Positions 51,442-61,001 of a stretch of 64,000 nt of DNA are shown here, in pieces. A model generated the notes under the pieces. That model was not told where the DNA came from, made no database searches, and was given only the letters and a program-made list of their open reading frames with translations. Numbering within the stretch: the stretch's first letter is position 1; every line of letters begins with the position of its first letter. Location of the stretch: NCBI GenBank assembly GCA_934140155.1, contig CAKPBC010000001.1, forward strand, positions 62,001 through 126,000, in the 5' to 3' direction. This stretch comes from an uncultured Bacilli bacterium. Lineage in GTDB: Bacteria; Bacillota_I; Bacilli_A; RFN20; CAG-826. A program made the position numbers and the translations under genes.

Positions 51442-54309
51442 TTAATTAGCATTTACTAATTCTATGCCACATTCAGAAACAATTTGAATATCACGGAAGT
51501 TATATGTTTGCCATCCTAATGCTTGTTGTTTATATGTCACTTCAATAGTATTTTCACCTTCCACAAAGTTAAACTCTCCTAATAATAGTTGAACATATTG
51601 TGTCCACATTTCGCCAACTGGAATAACTGCAGAAGATGATATAACTGTGCCATTAATTTTAATTTCATAAACATCTAAGAAATTACGTGCAGCACTATGG
51701 CAAGATACAGTTGATGAAAGCTTAATAGTTCCTGCTTTATCTGAATTAAATTTATAAACAATATGCGCACTATAAGTTCCATCGGTTCCTACACAGTTTT
51801 CACTTGCATTTTTAGTTCCTTGATCCACTAGTGTCTTATCATCTGCAGCGTTAAATGTATAAGTTTGTGTTGCACCAGCAATAGTAATAACGCATGTCGC
51901 TTTTTTAGTGTTATCCACTTTAGAAGTTGCAGTTATTTCTACTGTTCCATTTTTAATTGCTTTTACCAAACCATTTTTATCAACTGTAGCAAGCGTTTCA
52001 TCACTTGATTCCCAAGTAACATTTTTATTTAAAACTGTGTCTGGTGCGATAGTTGCAGATAATTGTAATTCATCTCCAACTTTCATTGTTGCTTCTAGAT
52101 TATTTAAAGTAATACTTTCAATATTTTGATTAGCGTTTAGTAATGTAAGTGTTGATTCACTTTCTAATGAAATACCTTTATAGTTATAAGTCCAGCCTTG
52201 AGAAACAGCCCACTCATAAGAGAATTCTATGACATTTTCACCTTCAATTACATCTATTTCACCTAAGTTATATTCTATGTAACTTCCCCATTGATTTCCA
52301 ACTGAGAAATTACCTTGTGGAGTAACGCTCACGCCATTAACAGTCATATTATAAATTGAAGAAATAGCTCTTCCATCAGGACTAGCAGATAATGTGGCTT
52401 TTAATGTGGCTTTACCCGCTTTATCAGCATTAAATTTAGAAACAATTCTAACAGTATCAAAACCGATAGCGCCAATCGCACCTTCGGCATCGTGATTTCC
52501 ATTTGTAGCGACATTAGCGTCATTAGCCAGTATTGTTAAAGTATGCTTTTCTGCTGGTCTAGGAGTTTCTGTTAATGTAATAACATTATAAGAAGTAATA
52601 CCAATCGAACGGAAATTATAACTTTGCCATGTTAAGGCTTGTTGTAAATATGTGAACTCAATTGTATTAGTTCCTTCCACTACTTCAAATGAACCAAGAG
52701 CAACACTAGTATATCCAGTCCACATTGCACCAACTGGGATTATTCCTTCACTATTTTGGGTAACACCATTAATTTTTAATGCATAAACGTCAGTAAATTT
52801 TCTTGCTACATCATGTGATGATACTATAGCTGACAAGTTAATTGTTCCTGCCTTATCAGAATTAAATGTGTAAACAATGTGCGCACTATAATCACTAGAA
52901 ACACCAACGCAATTTTGTTCTTCATTCTTTTCTCCAGTATCAACTAAGACCATATCATTGATAGCATCAAATGTATAGACATTTTGCTTGGTTGTTACTG
53001 TTATTTCACAAGTATCTTTAATTTCTGTATTATATTCACAAGTTGCAGTAATTGTAACTTTTCCAATACCTTTAATAGTTACAGTACCTTCTTTATCTAC
53101 AGTAGCAATACCATTATCACTTGATTCCCATTTGATGAATTTAGTTGAAGCTTCAAGTGGCGCTACCGCGGCGGTAAGTTTTATTGTTTTATCTACTTCA
53201 AACTCTGTTGATAATTCTTTTTGATCAAGAGTAATAGAAGTCATTCTTACTGGTTCTTCTTTGTTTTTAAATACTAATGTTTGCGGAGCATGTAATTCTA
53301 ATGATTTAAAGTTGAATGTTTGCCAATCAGTAAGTGATTTATCATAACTAATAGTAATAGTATTATCTCCTTTATTAAGATGATATGTTCCTACAGTAAT
53401 TTCACTATAATCACCCCAGCAAGTACCTACCTTAGTATAAGCATTAGAAGATACTTTTTCGTTATTTAAAGTAATAGTGAATATATCTGTTAATTTGAAA
53501 GCTCGTGTATTAGCGGAAACATTAATACCCATTTCAAAGTCAGATTCTCTTTCTGCATTAATAACATAATTTATAGTTACTAAAGCATCTTCTCCTTCAA
53601 AGCCAACAATATCTTCTCTTAAATTTTTAGTTCCTGAAGTTACAGAAGCATCAATTCCGTTAAATGAATAATCTTCGTAATTAGATTCAACAGTAACTAA
53701 ACATGTTTCTTTAATTGAAAAATCACTTAATAATTTTGCAGTAATCGTTGCGCTACCTGCTTTTAAAGCTTTTAATTTTCCATCTTCTACTGAAACTACA
53801 CTAGCATCAGAACTATCCCAAATAATCTCTCCTTTAGCGCCACTAGGCATGAATGATACTTCTAATTTTTCTTCTTTATGATCATCTAAATTTAGTTTTA
53901 CTTCATTCTTATTTAATTTTATACTTGCTACTTTAATATCACTTAAAGTTACGGTAATAACCACATCTTTTTCTGGCATAATAAATGAATATGCTCCTGA
54001 AACTGCTTCTAATTCTTGATTATTTACCACTACTTTCGCCACAGATTTAGAAGAGTCAGTGACATTAATAATAAATGTCACTTTATCTCCTACTTTATAG
54101 CCTTCACTTTCTAAACCACTAATGGTATAGTCTGTGCTTTGAGTATATGTAACTTTATACTTATGGTTTTCATCTTTTGTTGATGTAGATATAGAATTAC
54201 TTATACTATTACTTGTAGATCCGCTAGGCTTATCATTATTACATGATACAAGTGCACATAATGATAATAATGCACAAATACTTAAAATCGTCACTTTAGA
54301 CTTTTTCAT
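51442..54309 (-). CDS. Surface lipoprotein with Ig-like (BIG2) domains and four copies of a carbohydrate-binding-like module
   Basis: 955 residues. A signal peptide ends in the lipobox LVSC (Cys 23), followed by a Ser/Thr linker. Then: a beta domain (48-128), BIG2 domain (about 130-210), module A (212-345), BIG2 (357-440), module B (443-578), module C (588-720), BIG2 (730-812) and module D (815-950). The BIG2 domains show xSSDxxxATVDxxGxV patterns. Each module ends WxxYNFRxI or a variant and holds a GxxWxxY and LGxFxxxxGxNxIxxxY motif; the same module occurs twice in the adjacent GH3 enzyme. No catalytic domain. Probably displays glycan-binding modules on the cell surface. Confidence 0.82.
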   Translation of the reverse strand: MKKSKVTILSICALLSLCALVSCNNDKPSGSTSNSISNSISTSTKDENHKYKVTYTQSTDYTISGLESEGYKVGDKVTFIINVTDSSKSVAKVVVNNQELEAVSGAYSFIMPEKDVVITVTLSDIKVASIKLNKNEVKLNLDDHKEEKLEVSFMPSGAKGEIIWDSSDASVVSVEDGKLKALKAGSATITAKLLSDFSIKETCLVTVESNYEDYSFNGIDASVTSGTKNLREDIVGFEGEDALVTINYVINAERESDFEMGINVSANTRAFKLTDIFTITLNNEKVSSNAYTKVGTCWGDYSEITVGTYHLNKGDNTITISYDKSLTDWQTFNFKSLELHAPQTLVFKNKEEPVRMTSITLDQKELSTEFEVDKTIKLTAAVAPLEASTKFIKWESSDNGIATVDKEGTVTIKGIGKVTITATCEYNTEIKDTCEITVTTKQNVYTFDAINDMVLVDTGEKNEEQNCVGVSSDYSAHIVYTFNSDKAGTINLSAIVSSHDVARKFTDVYALKINGVTQNSEGIIPVGAMWTGYTSVALGSFEVVEGTNTIEFTYLQQALTWQSYNFRSIGITSYNVITLTETPRPAEKHTLTILANDANVATNGNHDAEGAIGAIGFDTVRIVSKFNADKAGKATLKATLSASPDGRAISSIYNMTVNGVSVTPQGNFSVGNQWGSYIEYNLGEIDVIEGENVIEFSYEWAVSQGWTYNYKGISLESESTLTLLNANQNIESITLNNLEATMKVGDELQLSATIAPDTVLNKNVTWESSDETLATVDKNGLVKAIKNGTVEITATSKVDNTKKATCVITIAGATQTYTFNAADDKTLVDQGTKNASENCVGTDGTYSAHIVYKFNSDKAGTIKLSSTVSCHSAARNFLDVYEIKINGTVISSSAVIPVGEMWTQYVQLLLGEFNFVEGENTIEVTYKQQALGWQTYNFRDIQIVSECGIELVNAN

Positions 54310-54329
54310 TTTTATTTTTCCTCCTAAAT

Positions 54330-57300
54330 TTAATTAGCCCAAGTTAATTTTGCCGAGTCAGTTTGGAAACGAATTGAACGGAAGTTAAATGTTTGCCAAT
54401 CTGCTGGGCGATAAGTAAACTTAATAATATTTGTTCCAGCTTTTAATTCTACTTTACCAAGATAAATTTCGGTATAATCAGACCACATACCTCCGATTGG
54501 AGTTTGTGTATCAGAATGATAATTAGTGCCATTAATTGTAGTTTGATAAGCATCTGTGAATATTTCTGGACTTGGTTTACTTGACATCTCAACATAGAAA
54601 TCAACAGTCTCTGCTTTATCAGATTTAATATAATATGCAAATTCAACGTGATCACCTAAATTAGCGTCCCAGCCAATACAATCCTCAGTTTGATTTTGTT
54701 TTGATCCACTATTGATGATTTCTACTTTTGAATCAATTGCTTTAAATGTGTAAGATCCTTCGATAACTACAGTTGGTTTTTCTACTAGTTTTAATTCATC
54801 TTTTCCTTCTAAAGTAATTGAGCGGAAATTAAATGATTTAGCAGGATCATTTTCAATATATTTAAATGTAATTTCATTAATACCTTTATTTAAAGAAATT
54901 TGACCAACTTCAATATCTCCATATTCAAACCACGTTGTACCTATATCAGTTTGCGTATCACTCATATATTGCTCACCATTAATGAAAGTACGATAGACAT
55001 CCGTAAATGTCTTCATTTCTGGATTCTTTGATATTTCCGCAATTAATTTATAATTAGAAGCCTCTGGCGCTTCAATATAATAAGATATTGTTAATTCTAA
55101 ACCTGCACCTACTGTACCGACACAATCTTGATCTTCATTATAAATACCATTGTAGAATACTTCTTTTTCTTTAATTCCAAAGTGATTTTTCTTTTCATTT
55201 GGCTTAGTATTTCCACCATCAACAATGTCATCATCATTAATTCTCTTGAAGTTCTTTGCGGATGTTGTCGCGGTAATAGTGGATATACTAATAAAAGCAA
55301 TACAACAAACTGTTAATCCAGATATAGAAATAATGTTATTTTTCTTTGGATTATCTTTCATCTTTTGAAGTTTAGCTTCTTTATCTTTATTCTTATTTTC
55401 ATCATTACGATGAAGGAAGAACGCAAATGCCGTACACGCAAATAATAAAGCAGTAATAATACCAACTACTAAACAAGCAACATTTAAAGCTGTTTTCCAT
55501 TTAGGAACAACTTTAATGATTTGCGTATTAGAAGAAACACCATTCATTAAAGAAGAATGTAAGAAAGTATATAAATAACGATGTGTTGATTCTCTTACTG
55601 CTTGACAAACTTTAGCGTTATTAGCGTAATTTGCCCATTGCATATTAGGAGCGCCATCCATCCAGAAATCGACACCAGCGATAACTGCTTCTGCACGTGC
55701 TTCACTTGTAGTCATATATTCTTGGTTAAAGGCCGAATCAGTTTCAACAAATCCTTTAAATCCCCATTCTTGTCTTAAGATTTCATGCATTAAGCCATAG
55801 TTAGAACCACCATATATACAGCCCAAACGAACAAATGAAGCCATTAATGCACCAGTTTTACCTTCGGTAACACCAATTTCAAATGATTTTAAATATATTT
55901 CACGCGCTGTTTGTTCATTTAAGAAAGTGGCATCACCACAACGATTAATCTCTTGATCATTGAACGCAAAGTGCTTAACAGTTGTAACAACACCAACACT
56001 TTGAATTCCTTGTACTTCATTAGCAAGAATCATTCCGGAAATATAAGGATCTTCTGAGAAGCATTCCCAGTTTCTTCCACCATAAGGAGTACGATGTGTA
56101 TTACAAGTTGGCGCATATAATTGATGAACACCAGCATGGAAACATTCATGTCCAAATGCTTCTCCTAATTCTTTAACAAGTTCTTTATTCCAAGTTTGAG
56201 CCATTAATGTTTCATTAGAGAATCCCATTAATGTACCTGTTGTTGGGTTATTAGTTCTCACTCCAGATGATCCATCATCTGCGCGACCTGCTGGTAAGCC
56301 TTTTGATGAACCATTAACATTTAAGTATCCTCCCGATAATAAATAATTCATTTCTTGGAAAGAAAATTGATTTAATAAATCATCCCAAACATGATCATCA
56401 TATTCTAAATCGAGCAACATGATTAATTTGAGTTTCTTTTCTTTTAAATCTGTGTATTTATCAAAGAATGAATCATCAATTGTTTTAGTAGAATATAATG
56501 GCATTTCGTATCCTGTCGCGTCAATTGGACCATGTCCATATTGCATATCAGATACCATACGATCATTAATACACTTTAATACTACTGGAGTAGGATATGT
56601 ATCTTTCCAGTTGCTTCTTGAAAGATATTGTTGTTTTTGATCTTTTGTTCCTTCATATAAATTAACATCACCATCTTGAAGTTGACTTTCGATATCATAA
56701 TTTGTGTATTCTGATTTAGCAAATGTTTCATAGTCGTCTTCATTAATAGTAATTAAATGCGATAATTTAGCATTTCCATCCGCACTTTTTCCACGTGAAT
56801 CAACCATGCCATCTGCGGCTTTTTTACCTTTACTAGCTAAAATATTATTTAAAGCATCATGACTATCTAAACCAACTGATAAATAATAATTACCTTTTTC
56901 TAAGATATATGTTCCTTTTCCATATGTATCAAAAGTTTTTAATTCTGAACCTTTAATAGAAACTTCATATGTTTTAGCTTCTCCTGGTTCTAATAAATCC
57001 GACTTCTCAAAGCCTACAAGTTCAATCGATGCTTTTTCTACACCATTTTCCTTGTCATAATCGGTATATGGTTTTTGTAAATATACTTGGATTGGTGTTT
57101 TTCCTTTAACTTCACCAACGTTTTTGACATTAACGCTAACTTTGTAAGTTCCTAAGAAATCACCAGATTCATGTTCAACTTTTAAATTAGAAAATTCAAA
57201 GTTAGTATAAGATAAGCCATAACCAAATGGGAACGCTACTTCACTTTCATATTTCCAAGTAGAATCACCATTTTTAACACCCGCACTACTAGAAGCATTA

Positions 57301-58487
57301 TTCACTCCTAAAATAGTATCTTCATATCTAGTTTCATAATAACGATACCCAACATAAATTCCTTCTTGATATACGTTATAGAAATTATTGTATACACCTA
57401 AGTTTGTCTCTGGTAAATTTCTTGATTCTGCCCATTTAAAATCGCCAAAGTTAATAGTAGCGGGTGCAGAATAATGATCATAAGCAATTGCGTTAACAAG
57501 TGCTCCGGAAGGATTAGCTCTACCAGATAAAATATCTCCTAAAGACATGAATGATGATAGCCCGCCTTCACCTGCTAATAAGCAAGCGTCAATATCATAA
57601 TTAAGTAAATGTTTCATTTGTAATGGTGAAGCATTATTTAAAATAACTATAACTTTTTTGATTTTGCCTTGATTTTTATAAGCAACTAATTTTTCTAAAA
57701 CTTCTGCTTCTTTAAAAGATAAGTCTAAATAGTTATTATCGAAGCACTCATCAGATTTAAACCAAGTATCTCCATCTTCTGATCCATCTCTAGTGATTGT
57801 CATAATCGCTGCATCTTCATATTTAGCAATTGAAGCATCAATACCGCCTGATACTTTGGAATTTAAAATATCCCAAGGAACTTCATTAATATAGAACTCA
57901 CGATATCTTCCATCGGTATAACCATTTTTTCCGTTATAGTTTGGATCTTTGGTTAAGTTTCCTTGTACACTTGTTGAACCATAACTTCCTTTTAAGCCAT
58001 CATAGGCATTAAATAAATCACGATTAACAACAAAACCAGCTCCACCTTCACTTGTAGAGGTTTCTAAAGTATCCATGAAGTTTTTTGGTTGTGTAGCGTT
58101 AATTGCTCCAGATCCTCCACCCGCAATTTGATATTTAGCACTAGCAATACCAAATAACGAAACTTTATTTCCTTCACTTAATGGTAAAGCATTATTTTTG
58201 TTCCATAATAATACTGTACCTTCGTTATCTACTTTACGTGTAACATTCATAGAATTATTACGCATTGCTTTATCATCTTTTTTATTTGTTTCGTCTAAAA
58301 ATTTACTTTGGTAATAAGTATTACCTCCACCAATAGTAATTGTTTCTTGTTCATTAAGAATAGAATTAATTGTAGAAGAATATTTTTTAGCATAAGGTGT
58401 TCCTATTTCTAATACTAAAAACCAAATAAATGAAAAAAGTGATACTAATGTAAATACATCTCTTCTGAAAATCTTTTTAAGCATCAT
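54330..58487 (-). CDS. Giant membrane-anchored GH3 enzyme with C-terminal binding-like modules
   Basis: 1385 residues. N-terminal signal anchor (about 10-30), then permuted GH3 order: GH3-C-like domain (from about 90; EGTVLLWNKNNALPLS), fibronectin-III-like domain (FGYGLSYTNFEF onwards, with a long charged insert) and the catalytic barrel. The nucleophile is Asp 917 in GFVETDSAF; KHFAFNDQEINRCG carries the expected KH motif. Two helices (about 1000-1025 and 1057-1078) span the membrane, and two modules (about 1095-1230 and 1240-1380) like those of the neighbouring lipoprotein lie outside again. Start has GGAGGGG upstream and overlaps the small membrane-protein gene by 11 bp. Substrate unknown. 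Confidence 0.88.
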   Translation of the reverse strand: MMLKKIFRRDVFTLVSLFSFIWFLVLEIGTPYAKKYSSTINSILNEQETITIGGGNTYYQSKFLDETNKKDDKAMRNNSMNVTRKVDNEGTVLLWNKNNALPLSEGNKVSLFGIASAKYQIAGGGSGAINATQPKNFMDTLETSTSEGGAGFVVNRDLFNAYDGLKGSYGSTSVQGNLTKDPNYNGKNGYTDGRYREFYINEVPWDILNSKVSGGIDASIAKYEDAAIMTITRDGSEDGDTWFKSDECFDNNYLDLSFKEAEVLEKLVAYKNQGKIKKVIVILNNASPLQMKHLLNYDIDACLLAGEGGLSSFMSLGDILSGRANPSGALVNAIAYDHYSAPATINFGDFKWAESRNLPETNLGVYNNFYNVYQEGIYVGYRYYETRYEDTILGVNNASSSAGVKNGDSTWKYESEVAFPFGYGLSYTNFEFSNLKVEHESGDFLGTYKVSVNVKNVGEVKGKTPIQVYLQKPYTDYDKENGVEKASIELVGFEKSDLLEPGEAKTYEVSIKGSELKTFDTYGKGTYILEKGNYYLSVGLDSHDALNNILASKGKKAADGMVDSRGKSADGNAKLSHLITINEDDYETFAKSEYTNYDIESQLQDGDVNLYEGTKDQKQQYLSRSNWKDTYPTPVVLKCINDRMVSDMQYGHGPIDATGYEMPLYSTKTIDDSFFDKYTDLKEKKLKLIMLLDLEYDDHVWDDLLNQFSFQEMNYLLSGGYLNVNGSSKGLPAGRADDGSSGVRTNNPTTGTLMGFSNETLMAQTWNKELVKELGEAFGHECFHAGVHQLYAPTCNTHRTPYGGRNWECFSEDPYISGMILANEVQGIQSVGVVTTVKHFAFNDQEINRCGDATFLNEQTAREIYLKSFEIGVTEGKTGALMASFVRLGCIYGGSNYGLMHEILRQEWGFKGFVETDSAFNQEYMTTSEARAEAVIAGVDFWMDGAPNMQWANYANNAKVCQAVRESTHRYLYTFLHSSLMNGVSSNTQIIKVVPKWKTALNVACLVVGIITALLFACTAFAFFLHRNDENKNKDKEAKLQKMKDNPKKNNIISISGLTVCCIAFISISTITATTSAKNFKRINDDDIVDGGNTKPNEKKNHFGIKEKEVFYNGIYNEDQDCVGTVGAGLELTISYYIEAPEASNYKLIAEISKNPEMKTFTDVYRTFINGEQYMSDTQTDIGTTWFEYGDIEVGQISLNKGINEITFKYIENDPAKSFNFRSITLEGKDELKLVEKPTVVIEGSYTFKAIDSKVEIINSGSKQNQTEDCIGWDANLGDHVEFAYYIKSDKAETVDFYVEMSSKPSPEIFTDAYQTTINGTNYHSDTQTPIGGMWSDYTEIYLGKVELKAGTNIIKFTYRPADWQTFNFRSIRFQTDSAKLTWAN

Positions 58488-58740
58488 TTTTCCCCTCCTT
58501 CTTCAATTTTTTCTTTTGTTTAATTGATAAATAAACAAGAACGCCAATACCAACAAAGCATAAAACATCAAGAATAAATAATAGTGTTTGATACCAGTTA
58601 GTGAATAATGTTATGGATCCACTAGTGGCGCCCGCAATAGCGTTCAGTACAAAATAAAGAACCACTACCGCTATAGTGATAAAAAAGGCTGCTTCGCCTA
58701 GTATCCATGCAAATAAATAATAAGGTTTTTTCTTCATCAA
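58477..58740 (-). CDS. Small two-helix membrane protein
   Basis: 87 residues: a first helix about 10-37 (ILGEAAFFITIAVVVLYFVL), a short outside loop with NWYQT, a second helix about 50-72 (LLFILDVLCFVGIGVLVYLS) and a Lys-rich cytoplasmic tail. No family recognised. It is the first gene of the operon with the giant GH3 enzyme, overlapping it by 11 bp, so it may help membrane assembly or anchoring of that protein. Confidence 0.7.
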   Translation of the reverse strand: MMKKKPYYLFAWILGEAAFFITIAVVVLYFVLNAIAGATSGSITLFTNWYQTLLFILDVLCFVGIGVLVYLSIKQKKKLKKEGKNDA

Positions 58741-58771
58741 CCTATCTCCTTTCGCATTACAAACATATAAT

Positions 58772-58802
58772 AAAAAAGCGCTTACATGTATATTTGAAGC
58801 GT
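58772..58802 (-). terminator. Terminator of the two-component gene pair, with a GCGC-centred operator-like core
   Basis: Minus strand: CGCTT pairs with AAGCG (5 bp, 12-base loop) and T6 follows. The 3' arm reads TGTAAGCGCTTTTT, partly like a CRE site in front of the second GH3 operon; both readings are possible and the terminator is the safer one. Confidence 0.5.
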
Positions 58803-58826
58803 ATTTTTAGGAGTGTAGTTCGTATT

Positions 58827-60155
58827 TTAATTATTTTTATGAGGAAACAATAAAGTTAATCTGAAGACATTATCTTCGGCGCTAATATGCATTTCGCCAT
58901 CATATTTTTCAGTAATCAAACGAATGGATTTTAAACCAAAGCCATGATCTAGTTTGTTTTCTTTAAGAGTAACAGGTAATCCATCTTTAAAGTTGATTTT
59001 TCCTTCATAATAATTATCTGTCATTATAGAAACAAAACCTGGAAATGATTGAACATGTAGTCCAATACATCTTCTTTCAACATCAGATATTTGACTAACT
59101 GCTTCAATTGCGTTATCTAAAATATTACCAAACAAGGCATATAAATCGCCTTCACTAAATTCTGTTAATCCTGAGGCATCTACCATGCAAGATAAATTGA
59201 TTTTATTTTTGTTACATACTAATGATTTTTCAGTAAGAACAATATTTAATACTTCATTTCCAGTTTTAACACTTGAATCATAGATGTTAATTGCATCTTT
59301 CATTTCTGATACAGTTTTTTCATCTAATCCACCTTGACGAGCGTATTTACCAATTTGATGTTTTAAGTCATGGCATTTAATATTAATTAACTCAATATTA
59401 TCTTTTTGAATTTCATATTGGAGTTTAGATTGTCTAATAGCTTCTTTAGTATGCGCTAATTCGATATCCATTTTATTTTCTTTGATTAAGGAAAACTGAA
59501 TGTAAAGAACTAATATACAACATAAAATATTAAAAGCATTTAATAATACTAAAGATGATTTTTCGTTTTTAGAATAAACCGCAATGGAATTTAAAATAAT
59601 ATTAGTTAAAAATGCACCTGCACAAAATAGTAATACTTTATTTGAGCGAATTGTTAAATTATTATTTTTATCATTATTTCGATGATTAGTGATCCAAGTA
59701 ATACCATAAGTCATAATAAATACTGATAAATAAATCAAACATACAATTAATGTTCCTGTATCAAATCTTGAAAAATCTAAAGGTGATTTAGTGTACATAT
59801 TAGAAAAATCAAAAAAGCCAATTGCATTTGTAATTAAATTTATAATTGAATAAGTTAAATGTTGAATTGTATACCCGGATATTGTGACAAATAAGCCACT
59901 TTCAAAATTCATTTTAAAAGAAAGAAATATGGCTAAAAAAGAACAAGCAAATAATAAGAAGAACATAATAGATATATACCACCACGTATATCCAAATTTA
60001 TCTGGAATTGGAAATATATAAGCAATAAATAAACAAATTAATGATGAACTAATTAATCTAGACCAAAAATGTTTTCTTTTTGGTAAGTGGTAAGAAAAAA
60101 GCAGTTCTGCCACTATTATCTCAAACATGAATAAAACTTTATAATAAATAAGCAT
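58827..60155 (-). CDS. AgrC/GHKL-type sensor histidine kinase
   Basis: 442 residues. Six or so membrane helices fill residues 1-225, as in peptide-sensing AgrC-like (HPK10) kinases. A linker helix leads to the dimerisation segment with the phospho-accepting His in KCHDLKHQIGKY, then a GHKL ATPase: N box LFGNILDNAIEAV, and G box DHGFGLKSIRLITEKYDG. It follows the response-regulator gene with no gap. No agrB/agrD-like peptide genes are near; the ligand is unknown. Nearest downstream neighbour is the second GH3 operon. Confidence 0.9.
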   Translation of the reverse strand: MLIYYKVLFMFEIIVAELLFSYHLPKRKHFWSRLISSSLICLFIAYIFPIPDKFGYTWWYISIMFFLLFACSFLAIFLSFKMNFESGLFVTISGYTIQHLTYSIINLITNAIGFFDFSNMYTKSPLDFSRFDTGTLIVCLIYLSVFIMTYGITWITNHRNNDKNNNLTIRSNKVLLFCAGAFLTNIILNSIAVYSKNEKSSLVLLNAFNILCCILVLYIQFSLIKENKMDIELAHTKEAIRQSKLQYEIQKDNIELINIKCHDLKHQIGKYARQGGLDEKTVSEMKDAINIYDSSVKTGNEVLNIVLTEKSLVCNKNKINLSCMVDASGLTEFSEGDLYALFGNILDNAIEAVSQISDVERRCIGLHVQSFPGFVSIMTDNYYEGKINFKDGLPVTLKENKLDHGFGLKSIRLITEKYDGEMHISAEDNVFRLTLLFPHKNN

Positions 60156-60860
60156 TTAAATTTCTCCTATATATGCAGTTAACTCTTGCATAAATGATTT
60201 CTTTCTTGATGAAGCAATGCGAATTTTTTCATTATTGATTAATAAAAAGCCATCATCAATGCCTTTTACAAAAGCTAAATTAACTAAATAACATTGATTA
60301 CAAAATGCAAAATGATGCTTTTTTAAATTAGTGTAAAGTGATTTTAATGTTCCGGATCCTTTTATTTCTTCATTTACTAAATGATATATTATTGTATGAT
60401 TACGAATTTCAATATAAACTAGTTGATTAATGTTAATAAAATATTTTTTGTCTTTAGTGGAAATTACTAATTCATAGTTATTTAATGAAGACAAATGTGA
60501 TAATGCACGTTTAAGTTTTAAAGAAAAATTATAGTAAGAGATTGGTTTTACAACAAAGTCAAAAGCTTTTACTTCATAACCATCAACCGCAAATTGGCTT
60601 AAATTTGTAACAAACACCACTAATACAGTATCATCAATTTCACGTAATTTTTTAACGCATTCCATTCCGTTCATTCCTGGCAGATTAATATCCATTAAAA
60701 CGACGGAGTATTCTTTTTTATAGTTTTTTAAGAATGTTTCCGCATTATTAAAAATTGCAAAGGAAAAGGACTCGTTATTCTCTTTACCAAACTTAGCAAA
60801 GTAGGAAACGAGTTGGTTTGACATAGCCTCTTCATCTTCAATAATAGCAATATTCCACAT
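60156..60860 (-). CDS. LytTR-family response regulator
   Basis: 234 residues from ATG 60860, with GGAG 6 bases upstream; the frame to 60872 starts with TTG over that site. Receiver domain: acidic pocket IIEDEEAMS, phospho-Asp in VVLMDINLPGMNG, the Thr/Lys positions FVTNLS and DFVVKPIS. The C-terminal LytTR DNA-binding domain shows LVYIEIRNHTIIYHL, HFAFCNQCYLVNLAFV and IRIASSRKKSF. Partner of the AgrC-like kinase that follows directly. LytTR regulators bind direct repeats upstream of virulence, bacteriocin or autolysis genes; the target here is not shown. Confidence 0.93.
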   Translation of the reverse strand: MWNIAIIEDEEAMSNQLVSYFAKFGKENNESFSFAIFNNAETFLKNYKKEYSVVLMDINLPGMNGMECVKKLREIDDTVLVVFVTNLSQFAVDGYEVKAFDFVVKPISYYNFSLKLKRALSHLSSLNNYELVISTKDKKYFININQLVYIEIRNHTIIYHLVNEEIKGSGTLKSLYTNLKKHHFAFCNQCYLVNLAFVKGIDDGFLLINNEKIRIASSRKKSFMQELTAYIGEI

Positions 60861-60893
60861 AAAAAACTCCAATAAATAGTCATAACCAAATTC

Positions 60894-60921
60894 ATACTAA
60901 CACTTAAAATTCATAAGTCAA
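60894..60921 (-). promoter_or_regulatory. Promoter of the two-component operon
   Basis: Minus-strand TTGACT (60916-60921), 16-base spacer, TAGTAT (60894-60899), 34 bp before the response-regulator start. Confidence 0.6.
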
Positions 60922-61001
60922 ACATATTTTTATAGTCTTTTTTTAAGCACAATTTGTTATATTTTATTATAAAATATAAAATTTTTTGGAAATAACTGCA
61001 T

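Noticed and set aside
58772..58802. CRE operator before the second GH3 operon
   Set aside because: The GCGC core is the 3' arm of a terminator hairpin with T6; match to the consensus is only partial. Kept only as a remark.
60959..60979. Palindrome TATATTTTA/TAAAATATA after the AMP-ligase gene
   Set aside because: Entirely A/T, no T-run on the needed strand; likely a chance hairpin in AT-rich DNA.
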